Below, one piece after another: positions 42,329 through 49,214 of a stretch of 64,000 nt of DNA (positions are counted from its first letter, which is position 1; every line of letters begins with the position of its first letter). Below the pieces are notes generated by a model, which did no database searches, had not been told where the DNA came from, and saw only the letters and a list, made by a program, of their open reading frames with translations. Source of the stretch: Deltaproteobacteria bacterium (lineage in GTDB: Bacteria; Desulfobacterota; Desulfomonilia; UBA1062); contig JAHDKO010000058.1 in assembly GCA_018436855.1 (NCBI GenBank), positions 62,001 through 126,000 of the forward strand, written 5' to 3'. Position numbers and translations under genes: made by a program.

Positions 42329-42357
42329 ATTATCTTTTATTTTGACCACGAGGTCAA
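42329..42357 (-). promoter_or_regulatory. ilvE promoter with palindrome over the -35 box
   Basis: Minus strand: TTGACC (42357-42352), 17-base spacer, GATAAT (42334-42329). The -35 box is one arm of the perfect repeat TTGACC-ACGA-GGTCAA (42342-42357), a plausible repressor site. Confidence 0.55.
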
Positions 42358-42392
42358 TTGCAAAGTTCTCAAGCGTCCCCCGAGTCCTGTTC

Positions 42393-42420
42393 TTGACATC
42401 GTGAAATTACTGTGTAACTT
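42393..42420 (+). promoter_or_regulatory. promoter of the cyclase/ATPase gene
   Basis: TTGACA (42393-42398), 16-base spacer, TAACTT (42415-42420), 19 bases before the ATG at 42440. Confidence 0.5.
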
Positions 42421-42439
42421 TAGGCGATGAGAGGACTGT

Positions 42440-45400
42440 ATGTGTAATGACGTGGAGCGCTGTACTGCCTGTGGTGCGGCGGTGGGTCAGGGAGACAGAT
42501 ACTGCAGGGTCTGCGGGGTGCCGGTAAGGGAGGGCGCCCGCATCAACGAGCACCGTTTTGTCACCGTTCTGTTCTCGGATCTCTCCCGGTACACCCGCCT
42601 TTCGTCCCTTCTCGATCCCGAAGAGCTCAAGGGTCTCATGGAGGATATCTTCATGGAGGCCGTCCGCGTCATCTCCTCATACGACGGGGTGGTGGAGAAG
42701 TTCCTGGGCGATGCGGTGGTGGCGATCTTCGGCATCCACCGGATACACGAAGACGACATCATCCGCGCGATCCGTAGTGCGAAGGTGATCCACGATTTCG
42801 TCGAGGGCCTCGGACACAGGACCACCGAAGAAGCGCACGGCCTGCTTTCCATGCACACGGGCATTCACACCGGCACTGTTCTCGTGGACGAGGCCACCCG
42901 GGTTCCTCTCTATCAGAGCATCATCGGCATGCCCATCATCATCGCCCAGCGGCTCTCCGGACTTGCAGGCCCTGGAGAGATTCTCATCGGTGGAGCTTCC
43001 CGGTACGAGGCCAAACGCTTTTTCGCCATCGAGTCCCTGGGGAAAAAAGAGCTCAAAGGCGTCACCGACCCCGTGCCCGTCTATCGCGTAGGCCCCCAGA
43101 GGAGCGAGCCTCTGGGAATCCGCCGCCCCGGGAGCACCGGCGCACCCATGGTGGGCAGGGAGGAGCCGCTCGCGGCGCTGAACCGGGCGTTCGAGGACCT
43201 GGCCCGCGGCAAGGCGGCGGCCGTCCTCATCACCGGTGAGGCAGGCGTGGGGAAGAGCCGGCTCGTGTATGAATTCGGGAGGACTCTGCCTTCGGACGCC
43301 GTTCTCGTGACGGCCCAGTGCCTCGATCACATGAAGGAGACGCCCTACTACCCGGTCATATCTTTGGTGAGGCAGATGATCGAGATGCTTCACGAGGGCG
43401 ACAGGGGTAAACCAGCGGATCTTGAGGAGCGCCTTCTCAATCCGAGGCACGCCTTCCATATCCGTTCGCTCCTGGGGCTCAGGCACGACGGGGAAGAGCT
43501 GATGCCCGACGTGTGGAAGACCGAGATCTGCGAGGCGATATCGGGCCTGCTGAGGACCTGTGCGGTGAGCCGCAGCCTGGTGGTCTGCATCGAAGACTTT
43601 CACTGGGCCGATGCAACGACGCGGGATATCGTCTCCTACCTCCTTCAGGAGGAGGACCCGCCCGGATGTCTTTTTCTCGTGAGCTCCCGTGAGATGGTGA
43701 CCCTGCATGCCGGCCAGAGCGAGCTCCATCTCCAGGAGATCTCACGGGAACATGCCCGGACCATGATCCTGGAGCTCCTGGGCATGAGGGAGATACCCGA
43801 GGACGCCGCCGATGCCCTGTACCGGACCACCGGGGGAAACCCGCTCTACCTGGAGGAATACCTGTCCTATCTGCGCGAGGAGGGCATCTCCCCCCTTCAT
43901 ACGGCTGACCCAAAGCACAAGGGCGGCATCCCCGAGACGATCCAGGGTCTCCTTTCGGCCCGGATGGAGAACCTGGGAAAGGAAAGGAAGCGTCTGCTGC
44001 AGGAGGCGTCCATACTCGGCATGGTCTTCTCGCGGGAGCTTCTGGAGGCCGTGACCTCGACAGGTGGAGATGTCGGGGGCCTTCTGGCCGATCTCGAGAG
44101 CGCCGGGTTCGTTGTTCGCGCGGGTGAGGGGGAATACCGCTTCCGGCATGCCCTGACGCGCGAGGTCGCATCCATGACCCTGCTGAAGCGGGATCGGCGG
44201 CAGCTTCACAAGAAGGTCGGGACGCATCTGGAAAAGATGTCAAAAAGCAGGGCCGAGCATTGCGGCATGATCGCGTACCACCTCCACCATGCCCGGGAAT
44301 ATGCACGTGCAATCCCCTACTTTATCCTGGCCGCCCGGACGTACCAGGCCGAAGGGGCATGGATGGAGGCAGCGGCACAGTATAAAAGGGCCGAAGACTG
44401 CCTGCTGAGCGACAAGGGGTATCCGGGGAGGGAAGATACGCTCATCCTGATGAGGGAAGGGATCTGGAGTTGCTCGCGGATATTCGATCCGGACCAGGCG
44501 ATCCACGCACTGGAAGAGCTCGTGCGGCATTATGCCCGCAACGGACCCAAAAGCCAGGAGATTTTCTCCAAGATCCGGCTCATCAATCTCTATTCCCAGA
44601 AGGCCCGGTTCCAAGAGGCCCTGGATCTTTTCGATCAGGTCAGCCGGGAAGAAGGGATCAACGACCTCCTGTCGGCCGCCGCCAAGACGGCCGTGGCCTA
44701 CACCCATACCTTCCTGGGCAAACCCGTGACCGCGCTTGGCTATCTGGAGGAGGCACGGGCCACCCTCGATGCCGCCGACCGGTTTCTCTCCGCAGTCAAT
44801 TCGCTCACCACGCTTGCCGCATGGGTATGGAGGGGCAACACCCGTGAGGCCCTGGCCTGGTACGCCCGGACGAAGCGGCAGAGCGCCCCGTACATGGATC
44901 TGGATCTGATGACGGATGTATGGCACGGGTATATTCTCTTTCTGAAAGGGGAGATTCTTCCGGGACAGGGGCTGTTCGAATCCATCAGGAGCAAGGAGAG
45001 GAAACTGGGCAGCCTTGCCGGGGGCATTTCATACCTGAGGATTCAGAGCATGATCTACCTGTACTCCCGGTTCACCGGATGGACGGATATGGCGGCCGGG
45101 GAGCTGGAGATGCTCGAGGGCATGGGGCACGACCATGCCCGGTTTCCGGGCCTCTTGGAGCTCTACCGGTCGTGGATCGCCCTGGGCCGGGGGAATTATC
45201 AGGAGGCCGTGAATCTTGCAGAACACTGCCTGCCTCTGCTGGAGGCGGGCATTGCCAACAGGGTGCCCTATGCCCTGAACACCCTTGCGGAGGCGCTTCT
45301 CAGAATGGAAGAGACCTCCAGGGCCAGGGAGATCGCATCGAGGTCTATCGGCTGGAACGAGCAAAACGGAAACGCGGAGCAGCTCATCTGGGCCTGGAGA

Positions 45401-45667
45401 ATCTTGGCGGGCGCCTGCCTGAAGGCAAAAGACCATGAAACGGCGCGTGATCTGCTGAAGAACGCGTCGGTCCTCTCCCATGAGCGGGACATGAAACCCC
45501 ATATCGCCTGGACCACTGAATCGTGGGGGGATCTCCATTCTGCTCTGGGCATGGAGAAAAAGGCCAAGGCATGTTACCGGCGGTCCATATCGCTCTGGAA
45601 CGAGATGGGTCTTCCCCATCAGGCAAGCCAGCCGGAGAGCGCCTTTCTTCAGTGCACATCCCGGTGA
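42440..45667 (+). CDS. class III cyclase-like / AAA ATPase / TPR regulator
   Basis: 1075 residues in four parts: an N-terminal zinc ribbon (Cys8, Cys11, Cys22, Cys25); a class III nucleotidyl-cyclase homology domain (about 38-215) with both metal-binding Asp residues, Asp47 (FSDLSR) and Asp91 (FLGDAV), and Lys87; an AAA_16/STAND-type ATPase (Walker A GEAGVGKS at 266-273, Walker B VVCIEDFHWAD); and a C-terminal half of TPR-like helices. The cyclase segment IIGMPIIIAQRLSGLA lacks the usual Asp and Asn of the GDxVNxAxRL motif (Met163 and Ile167 at those places), so catalysis is doubtful. Probably a cytoplasmic sensor or scaffold. Monocistronic. Confidence 0.88.
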   Translation: MCNDVERCTACGAAVGQGDRYCRVCGVPVREGARINEHRFVTVLFSDLSRYTRLSSLLDPEELKGLMEDIFMEAVRVISSYDGVVEKFLGDAVVAIFGIHRIHEDDIIRAIRSAKVIHDFVEGLGHRTTEEAHGLLSMHTGIHTGTVLVDEATRVPLYQSIIGMPIIIAQRLSGLAGPGEILIGGASRYEAKRFFAIESLGKKELKGVTDPVPVYRVGPQRSEPLGIRRPGSTGAPMVGREEPLAALNRAFEDLARGKAAAVLITGEAGVGKSRLVYEFGRTLPSDAVLVTAQCLDHMKETPYYPVISLVRQMIEMLHEGDRGKPADLEERLLNPRHAFHIRSLLGLRHDGEELMPDVWKTEICEAISGLLRTCAVSRSLVVCIEDFHWADATTRDIVSYLLQEEDPPGCLFLVSSREMVTLHAGQSELHLQEISREHARTMILELLGMREIPEDAADALYRTTGGNPLYLEEYLSYLREEGISPLHTADPKHKGGIPETIQGLLSARMENLGKERKRLLQEASILGMVFSRELLEAVTSTGGDVGGLLADLESAGFVVRAGEGEYRFRHALTREVASMTLLKRDRRQLHKKVGTHLEKMSKSRAEHCGMIAYHLHHAREYARAIPYFILAARTYQAEGAWMEAAAQYKRAEDCLLSDKGYPGREDTLILMREGIWSCSRIFDPDQAIHALEELVRHYARNGPKSQEIFSKIRLINLYSQKARFQEALDLFDQVSREEGINDLLSAAAKTAVAYTHTFLGKPVTALGYLEEARATLDAADRFLSAVNSLTTLAAWVWRGNTREALAWYARTKRQSAPYMDLDLMTDVWHGYILFLKGEILPGQGLFESIRSKERKLGSLAGGISYLRIQSMIYLYSRFTGWTDMAAGELEMLEGMGHDHARFPGLLELYRSWIALGRGNYQEAVNLAEHCLPLLEAGIANRVPYALNTLAEALLRMEETSRAREIASRSIGWNEQNGNAEQLIWAWRILAGACLKAKDHETARDLLKNASVLSHERDMKPHIAWTTESWGDLHSALGMEKKAKACYRRSISLWNEMGLPHQASQPESAFLQCTSR

Positions 45668-45746
45668 TGACGGGGTATGAGCACCACTAAAATATAATTT
45701 TCCCGTTAATGTTTTTCCTGTTCGAATCGATACAATGGATATGACA

Positions 45747-45763
45747 GCAGGTGCTCCACCTGC
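45747..45763. repeat. perfect 7-bp inverted repeat
   Basis: GCAGGTG-CTC-CACCTGC, 80 bases after the cyclase stop. No T tract follows; could be a weak terminator or an operator. Confidence 0.5.
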
Positions 45764-45799
45764 ATAGTGTAAAAGCTCTTTGACAATCGATCGGGCGTG

Positions 45800-45836
45800 C
45801 CATGTGTGTTCTCTTGGTCCAAGAGAATAGACATGG
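45800..45836. promoter_or_regulatory. 37-bp palindrome upstream of the riboswitch array
   Basis: Core TTCTCTTGG-T-CCAAGAGAA is a perfect 19-base repeat; adding outer CCATGT and ACATGG arms gives 16 of 18 matching positions. A TTGACA sits at 45780-45785 just before it. Either a large operator or a strong RNA hairpin at the 5' end of the leader. Confidence 0.6.
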
Positions 45837-45943
45837 GTAAAAGAGTGACGTGCACATGGGGCTTTTTTGAACCATGGGCAATCGGGGTGCGGCAGGCTCT
45901 CTCCCGTAAAACCGGGAGCGTGCGGATCTGTCTCCCCCATACA

Positions 45944-46022
45944 AGCCAAACCACAGGCGACTGTGGGACGGAAAGCCACGGATCTGTTCGGGGAACGACT
46001 CCGGACAGACCGCCGGGCTGCC
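45944..46022 (+). promoter_or_regulatory. GEMM-I (c-di-GMP-I) riboswitch-like aptamer, unit 1
   Basis: Core AGCCAAACC, then P2 CCACAG-GCGA-CTGTGG with a GNRA loop, GGGACGGAAAGCC, a P3 arm, and a 3' GCCGGGCTGCC. This follows the class I c-di-GMP aptamer core (GGGCAAACC, GNRA-capped P2, GACGCAAAGCC, AGCCGGGYYRCC). The G-C pair at the base of P2 (Vc2 G21-C46) is swapped to C-G, and the guanine equivalent to G20 that contacts c-di-GMP is kept. Confidence 0.78.
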
Positions 46023-46027
46023 TCCTC

Positions 46028-46106
46028 AGCCAAACCATAGGTGACTATGGGACGGAAAGCCAAGGGTCTTCCCCCGCGACGCATGGGGCAAGACCGCCTG
46101 GCTGCC
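46028..46106 (+). promoter_or_regulatory. GEMM-I (c-di-GMP-I) riboswitch-like aptamer, unit 2
   Basis: Same core as unit 1 and the same 79-base length. P2 is CCATAG-GTGA-CTATGG, differing from unit 1 by paired changes; P3 is GGTCTT/AAGACC with an inner CCC/GGG. The 3' motif reads GCCTGGCTGCC. Confidence 0.78.
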
Positions 46107-46137
46107 TGAGAAGGTTTCTACAGAACCGGCAACAAAA

Positions 46138-46209
46138 AGCCAAACCAGGGGCGACCCTGGGACGGAAAGCCACGGGTCCGCTGCAGAAAAAGCGGACAGC
46201 CGGGCTGCC
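46138..46209 (+). promoter_or_regulatory. GEMM-I (c-di-GMP-I) riboswitch-like aptamer, unit 3
   Basis: P2 is CCAGGG-GCGA-CCCTGG and P3 is GTCCGCT/AGCGGAC, again compensated pairs. P1 can form from GGCA (46128-46131) and TGCC (46206-46209). The unit ends 28 bases before the ATG at 46238. The AAAGGAG ribosome site lies in the tail, so control of translation is possible. No clear terminator stem with T tract lies between the unit and the gene. Confidence 0.78.
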
Positions 46210-46237
46210 TGAAGAACCTGATCAGAAAGGAGTATTC

Positions 46238-46771
46238 ATGAGCAGAAAAAGCCTGTTCACTGCTTTGTGTATAATCTCGCTGTGCTTTATTCCCTTAAGC
46301 GGCATGGCCAAGATGAGCGCGCTGTCGGACGACCAGCTTTCCGAGGTTGTCGGCCAGGCAGGGTTTTCCATAGACGCGGGAACGATCCTCCACTTCGATT
46401 CCAACTCGGACAATCTCTTCTGGCGTGATAACGGAGGGCTGGGTTTACTCACCCAGAGCGGGATCTTGAGTCTGAACGATGTAACGCTCCGAGGGAGCAT
46501 CAACATCTATGAGCCTATCACCTTCAATACCGGGCCGGGTTTCATGCCCTTCGGGATCGGCGTGCCCTTCGGCGTCGGTCTGCCGCAGGTCGGGGCCGGC
46601 ATACCCAGTACCGACATTCACATCGGCGGGATGTCGATCGATATCGACCAGTTCACCGTCGGCGCCATCACGATAGGTCCCGAACCCGGTGTGGGGCCGA
46701 GCCTGGGAAGCTTCGGGATATACGACATGCATGTGGACATTGCAGGAAGCGTACGAATATCGACACGATGA
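46238..46771 (+). CDS. exported protein under the riboswitch array (FilA-like N-terminus)
   Basis: 177 residues behind AAAGGAG. Signal peptide (1-24). The mature protein begins with LSDDQLSEVVGQAGFSI, the LxDxxLxxVxGQAG motif seen at the start of some secreted FilA-type pilus/adhesin proteins. The rest is Gly/Ile/Pro-rich with alternating strand character (FMPFGIGVPFGVG, TDIHIGGMSIDIDQF), perhaps a beta-solenoid or amyloid-like surface protein. The three c-di-GMP aptamers upstream suggest a matrix, pilus or surface function. Family not otherwise recognised. Confidence 0.72.
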   Translation: MSRKSLFTALCIISLCFIPLSGMAKMSALSDDQLSEVVGQAGFSIDAGTILHFDSNSDNLFWRDNGGLGLLTQSGILSLNDVTLRGSINIYEPITFNTGPGFMPFGIGVPFGVGLPQVGAGIPSTDIHIGGMSIDIDQFTVGAITIGPEPGVGPSLGSFGIYDMHVDIAGSVRISTR

Positions 46772-46794
46772 GCCCCTTTGCTGTTACTCTTTTA

Positions 46795-46831
46795 CCTGCC
46801 TTTTTCACCCCTGATACGGGGAAAAGGCGGG
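46795..46831. terminator. hairpin terminator between convergent genes
   Basis: CCTGCCTTTTTCACCCC pairs with CGGGGAAAAGGCGGG across a short loop. It lies 24 bases after the 46238-46771 gene and 15 before the queF stop, so it may act in both directions. Confidence 0.65.
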
Positions 46832-46845
46832 TGAGATACTCTGGA

Positions 46846-47649
46846 TCACTGACGGAGGAGCCGGTATCTGGCCGACTCCTCCGGGCTCTTCTCATACGAG
46901 CTCCGCACCGGGTTGATGTCGATCCCGCCCCGTCTGGTATAGAAGCAGCTCACGGCGAGCGCCTCGGGTGAACATGCCTTGCCGATATCCTGGAATATCC
47001 GCTCGCAGCACTCCTCGGAAAACCCCCGGTGGCTCCGGTACGAGCAGAGATACCTGAGCAGGGAAGCACGGTCGATGCCCTTCCCCCGGTACTCGACGAG
47101 CACGCTGGCCCAGTCGGGCTGGCCGGTTATGGGGCAAAAGGTCTTCAGCAGATGCGAGTTGAGCGACTCGGTTTTCCGATCCTCCTGCACCGTCAGGATT
47201 CCAGGATCGGGCCGGTCAGGGAATTCTCCGATATCCAGCCCGTCGATGCAGACGCCCGGCAGGTCGTGCACCCAGTCCGGCGGCGGCCCCTGCCGGTCCG
47301 CCAGGAGCGAGACATGGACCCAGGGAGCGGCGAGGACGGCCTCGAGGTCGCCCCGGATGGTTCCCAGAAGCTCTTCGCGCCCGGCGAAGATAGTGTTGGC
47401 GATCCCGTGGAGATAGAGCTTGAGCGACTTGGATTCCACGATGTTCCTGCTCGCGAGCGGGTAGACGAGCTGGAGGACGGCCGCCTCAGGCTTTCCTCTT
47501 TTGTCGAGCCAGGAGAGCTCGTAGGCGCGCCACAGGTCGAACCCGTGCATTCCGGGCCGGGACCCGCCCCGGGGGATCGGGTAGAGGACCGAAGGGTCGT
47601 ATGTTTCCGGCGAGGGGGTCTGTCTTCCCAGGGGCATTTCCTTCATCAT
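46846..47649 (-). CDS. queF: NADPH-dependent 7-cyano-7-deazaguanine reductase
   Basis: Reduces preQ0 to preQ1 in queuosine synthesis. 267 residues, the long two-module YqcD/E. coli type. The catalytic Cys is in HLLKTFCPITGQPDWAS; substrate-binding ESKSLKLYLHG is in the first module. The ATG pair at 47649/47646 overlaps the queC stop. Last gene of queE-queC-queF. Confidence 0.94.
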   Translation of the reverse strand: MMKEMPLGRQTPSPETYDPSVLYPIPRGGSRPGMHGFDLWRAYELSWLDKRGKPEAAVLQLVYPLASRNIVESKSLKLYLHGIANTIFAGREELLGTIRGDLEAVLAAPWVHVSLLADRQGPPPDWVHDLPGVCIDGLDIGEFPDRPDPGILTVQEDRKTESLNSHLLKTFCPITGQPDWASVLVEYRGKGIDRASLLRYLCSYRSHRGFSEECCERIFQDIGKACSPEALAVSCFYTRRGGIDINPVRSSYEKSPEESARYRLLRQ

Positions 47650-48308
47650 CGCTCATACTCCGTGGGATCACAGCCCTGATCATATCCCAGTGCCGTCTTT
47701 CGCTCCAGGCAGGTGGCGCACCTCCCGCAGTGGATCCTGCCGCCCTTGTAGCAGGAATAGGTCATGCGGAAATCGAGCCCCAGCTCCCTTCCCAGGTCGG
47801 CGATCTCCTTCTTGTCGAGCGAGGCAAAAGGCGCCTGTATGCTCACCCGGCCGAAGGTTCCCTCCTGTGCCGCCCGCGACATGGCCTCGGTGAAGGCCGG
47901 CCTGCAGTCGGGATAGATGGGGTGATCGCCCCCGTGGGAGGCGATAAGCACCGTGGAAATGCCCCGGTCTTCCGCATACCCTGCGGCAATGGAGAGCATG
48001 ATGCCGTTTCTGAACGGCACCACGGTGGAAGAGATGGTATCCTGTGCGTAGGGACCTTCCGGTATTTCATCGCCCGAGGTGAGCAGTGACGAAGAGAAGA
48101 GCTCGTTGAAAAAGGAGAGCCCGATCGTCTTCAAGGGCGCTCCGTAGTGCTCCGCCAGCTCCCGGGCCTTTTCCTGTTCCCGTTGCCCGTGCCGTGAACC
48201 ATAGTCGAAGGTCAGGGCGTGGACCCTGTCATGCCGCCTGCTTGCCCATGCGAGCAGAACGCCCGAGTCCATTCCCCCCGAGAGCAGGATGACCGCCTCG
48301 CTCATCAT
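47646..48308 (-). CDS. queC: 7-cyano-7-deazaguanine synthase
   Basis: Converts 7-carboxy-7-deazaguanine and ammonia to preQ0 with ATP. 220 residues from the ATG at 48308, overlapping the queE stop. PP-loop ILLSGGMDSGVLL at the start and a C-terminal zinc site with four Cys (YSCYKGGRIHCGRCATCLER). Confidence 0.95.
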   Translation of the reverse strand: MMSEAVILLSGGMDSGVLLAWASRRHDRVHALTFDYGSRHGQREQEKARELAEHYGAPLKTIGLSFFNELFSSSLLTSGDEIPEGPYAQDTISSTVVPFRNGIMLSIAAGYAEDRGISTVLIASHGGDHPIYPDCRPAFTEAMSRAAQEGTFGRVSIQAPFASLDKKEIADLGRELGLDFRMTYSCYKGGRIHCGRCATCLERKTALGYDQGCDPTEYER

Positions 48309-48997
48309 ATCCCCCTTCTGGTGTCGAATGCCAGTATCTGGAGTCTCGGGCTCATCCGGTATCCCCTTTGCCTGCAATAGGTGAACACCGGTTCCATGTT
48401 CCTGATCTGCTCGTCCCTGGTGGCGCCTAGCGGCATGATGAAGACCTTCTCGGGCTCGATGCCGTACCGGGCGATGAACTCATCGATTCGCTCGAACCAG
48501 TCTATCCCCCCTGCCACGAACTTGAACACGTCCACGGCACCGAGATTGGCCTCTTCGAAACGCCAGGCCCCGCCGATGTGCTTGGGACTGCAGACCACAA
48601 GGGCATCCGGCATGGGGGGGATGATCACCTTTCCGCTCGTTTCGTACTGGATCTGATACGCCCGGGAAGAGAGTGCGCGGTGGAGATCCGCAAGGCCGGA
48701 ATCCCACTGGAGGAAGGGTTCCCCTCCGGTGATCACCACCCGCCTGCATGAATGGGACTCGACCGTCTCGAGAATCCGGGCGACGCCGGTCCGCTCTCCG
48801 CCGCTCCAGGCATACGCGGTGTCGCACCAGGGGCACAGCGGCTCGATGCACCCGCCCAGGCGGACGAACACGGCGGGCAGTCCTGCCCAGGGCCCTTCGC
48901 CCTGCAGAGAGAAGAATATTTCCGAGATCAGAACGGTGTTTGCTGATGATTCGCTTGCGGTCTTCATTTTACGGTTCCATGTGTCCTTGTCCGACAT
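48305..48997 (-). CDS. queE: 7-carboxy-7-deazaguanine synthase, radical SAM
   Basis: Ring contraction of carboxy-tetrahydropterin to 7-carboxy-7-deazaguanine. 230 residues from 48997; an ATG at 48967 with a weak GGA site is an alternative. FSLQGEGPWAGLPAVFVRLGG is diagnostic. The cluster cysteines are Cys50, Cys55 and Cys58 in GGCIEPLCPWCDT, a CX4CX2C spacing with one residue more than the usual CX3CX2C. GGEPFLQ (SAM) is intact. First gene of the queuosine operon; gamma-glutamyl-type QueD is not in the window. Confidence 0.93.
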   Translation of the reverse strand: MSDKDTWNRKMKTASESSANTVLISEIFFSLQGEGPWAGLPAVFVRLGGCIEPLCPWCDTAYAWSGGERTGVARILETVESHSCRRVVITGGEPFLQWDSGLADLHRALSSRAYQIQYETSGKVIIPPMPDALVVCSPKHIGGAWRFEEANLGAVDVFKFVAGGIDWFERIDEFIARYGIEPEKVFIMPLGATRDEQIRNMEPVFTYCRQRGYRMSPRLQILAFDTRRGI

Positions 48998-49040
48998 ATG
49001 AGGGAGAATTTTTTATGCGGGTTACCTCTCGTCCGCATCC
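48998..49040 (-). promoter_or_regulatory. preQ1-I-like leader of queE-queC-queF (candidate)
   Basis: On the minus strand: ATGCGG and CCGCAT (49038-49033 and 49020-49015) close a 12-base loop that contains GAGAGG; then comes an A6 run (49014-49009) and a CTCCCTC tail that can pair with GAGG in the loop. A short stem, an A-rich linker and a tail-to-loop pseudoknot are the plan of class I preQ1 riboswitches. The consensus ACUAA tail and a clear ribosome site are missing. Confidence 0.35.
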
Positions 49041-49046
49041 GAGGTT

Positions 49047-49073
49047 ATTATACTCATCAGAGACCTTCGTCAA
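49047..49073 (-). promoter_or_regulatory. promoter of queE-queC-queF
   Basis: Minus strand: TTGACG (49073-49068), short 15-base spacer, TATAAT (49052-49047). Predicted start near 49040. Confidence 0.5.
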
Positions 49074-49214
49074 GACAGAGGAGGCCGGCGTATCAATGCA
49101 GGAGATGATGACAACGCCTGCAATTCAAAGACAGGGAACTGGAAATTGACGTTTTTTTTATGATCCGATTCTGCTAATGGATAGAAAAAAGAACTACCAG
49201 CACAGGGAGAGGAT

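Noticed and set aside
45944-46209. Tandem units as a CRISPR array
   Set aside because: Only three units, about 80 bases each, with internal paired stems and compensatory changes instead of identical repeats and unique spacers.
45797-46237. Coding extension of the 46238 gene through the riboswitch region
   Set aside because: The frame is open but has no ribosome site, and the region is explained by three structured RNA units; the ATG at 46238 follows AAAGGAG and begins a signal peptide.
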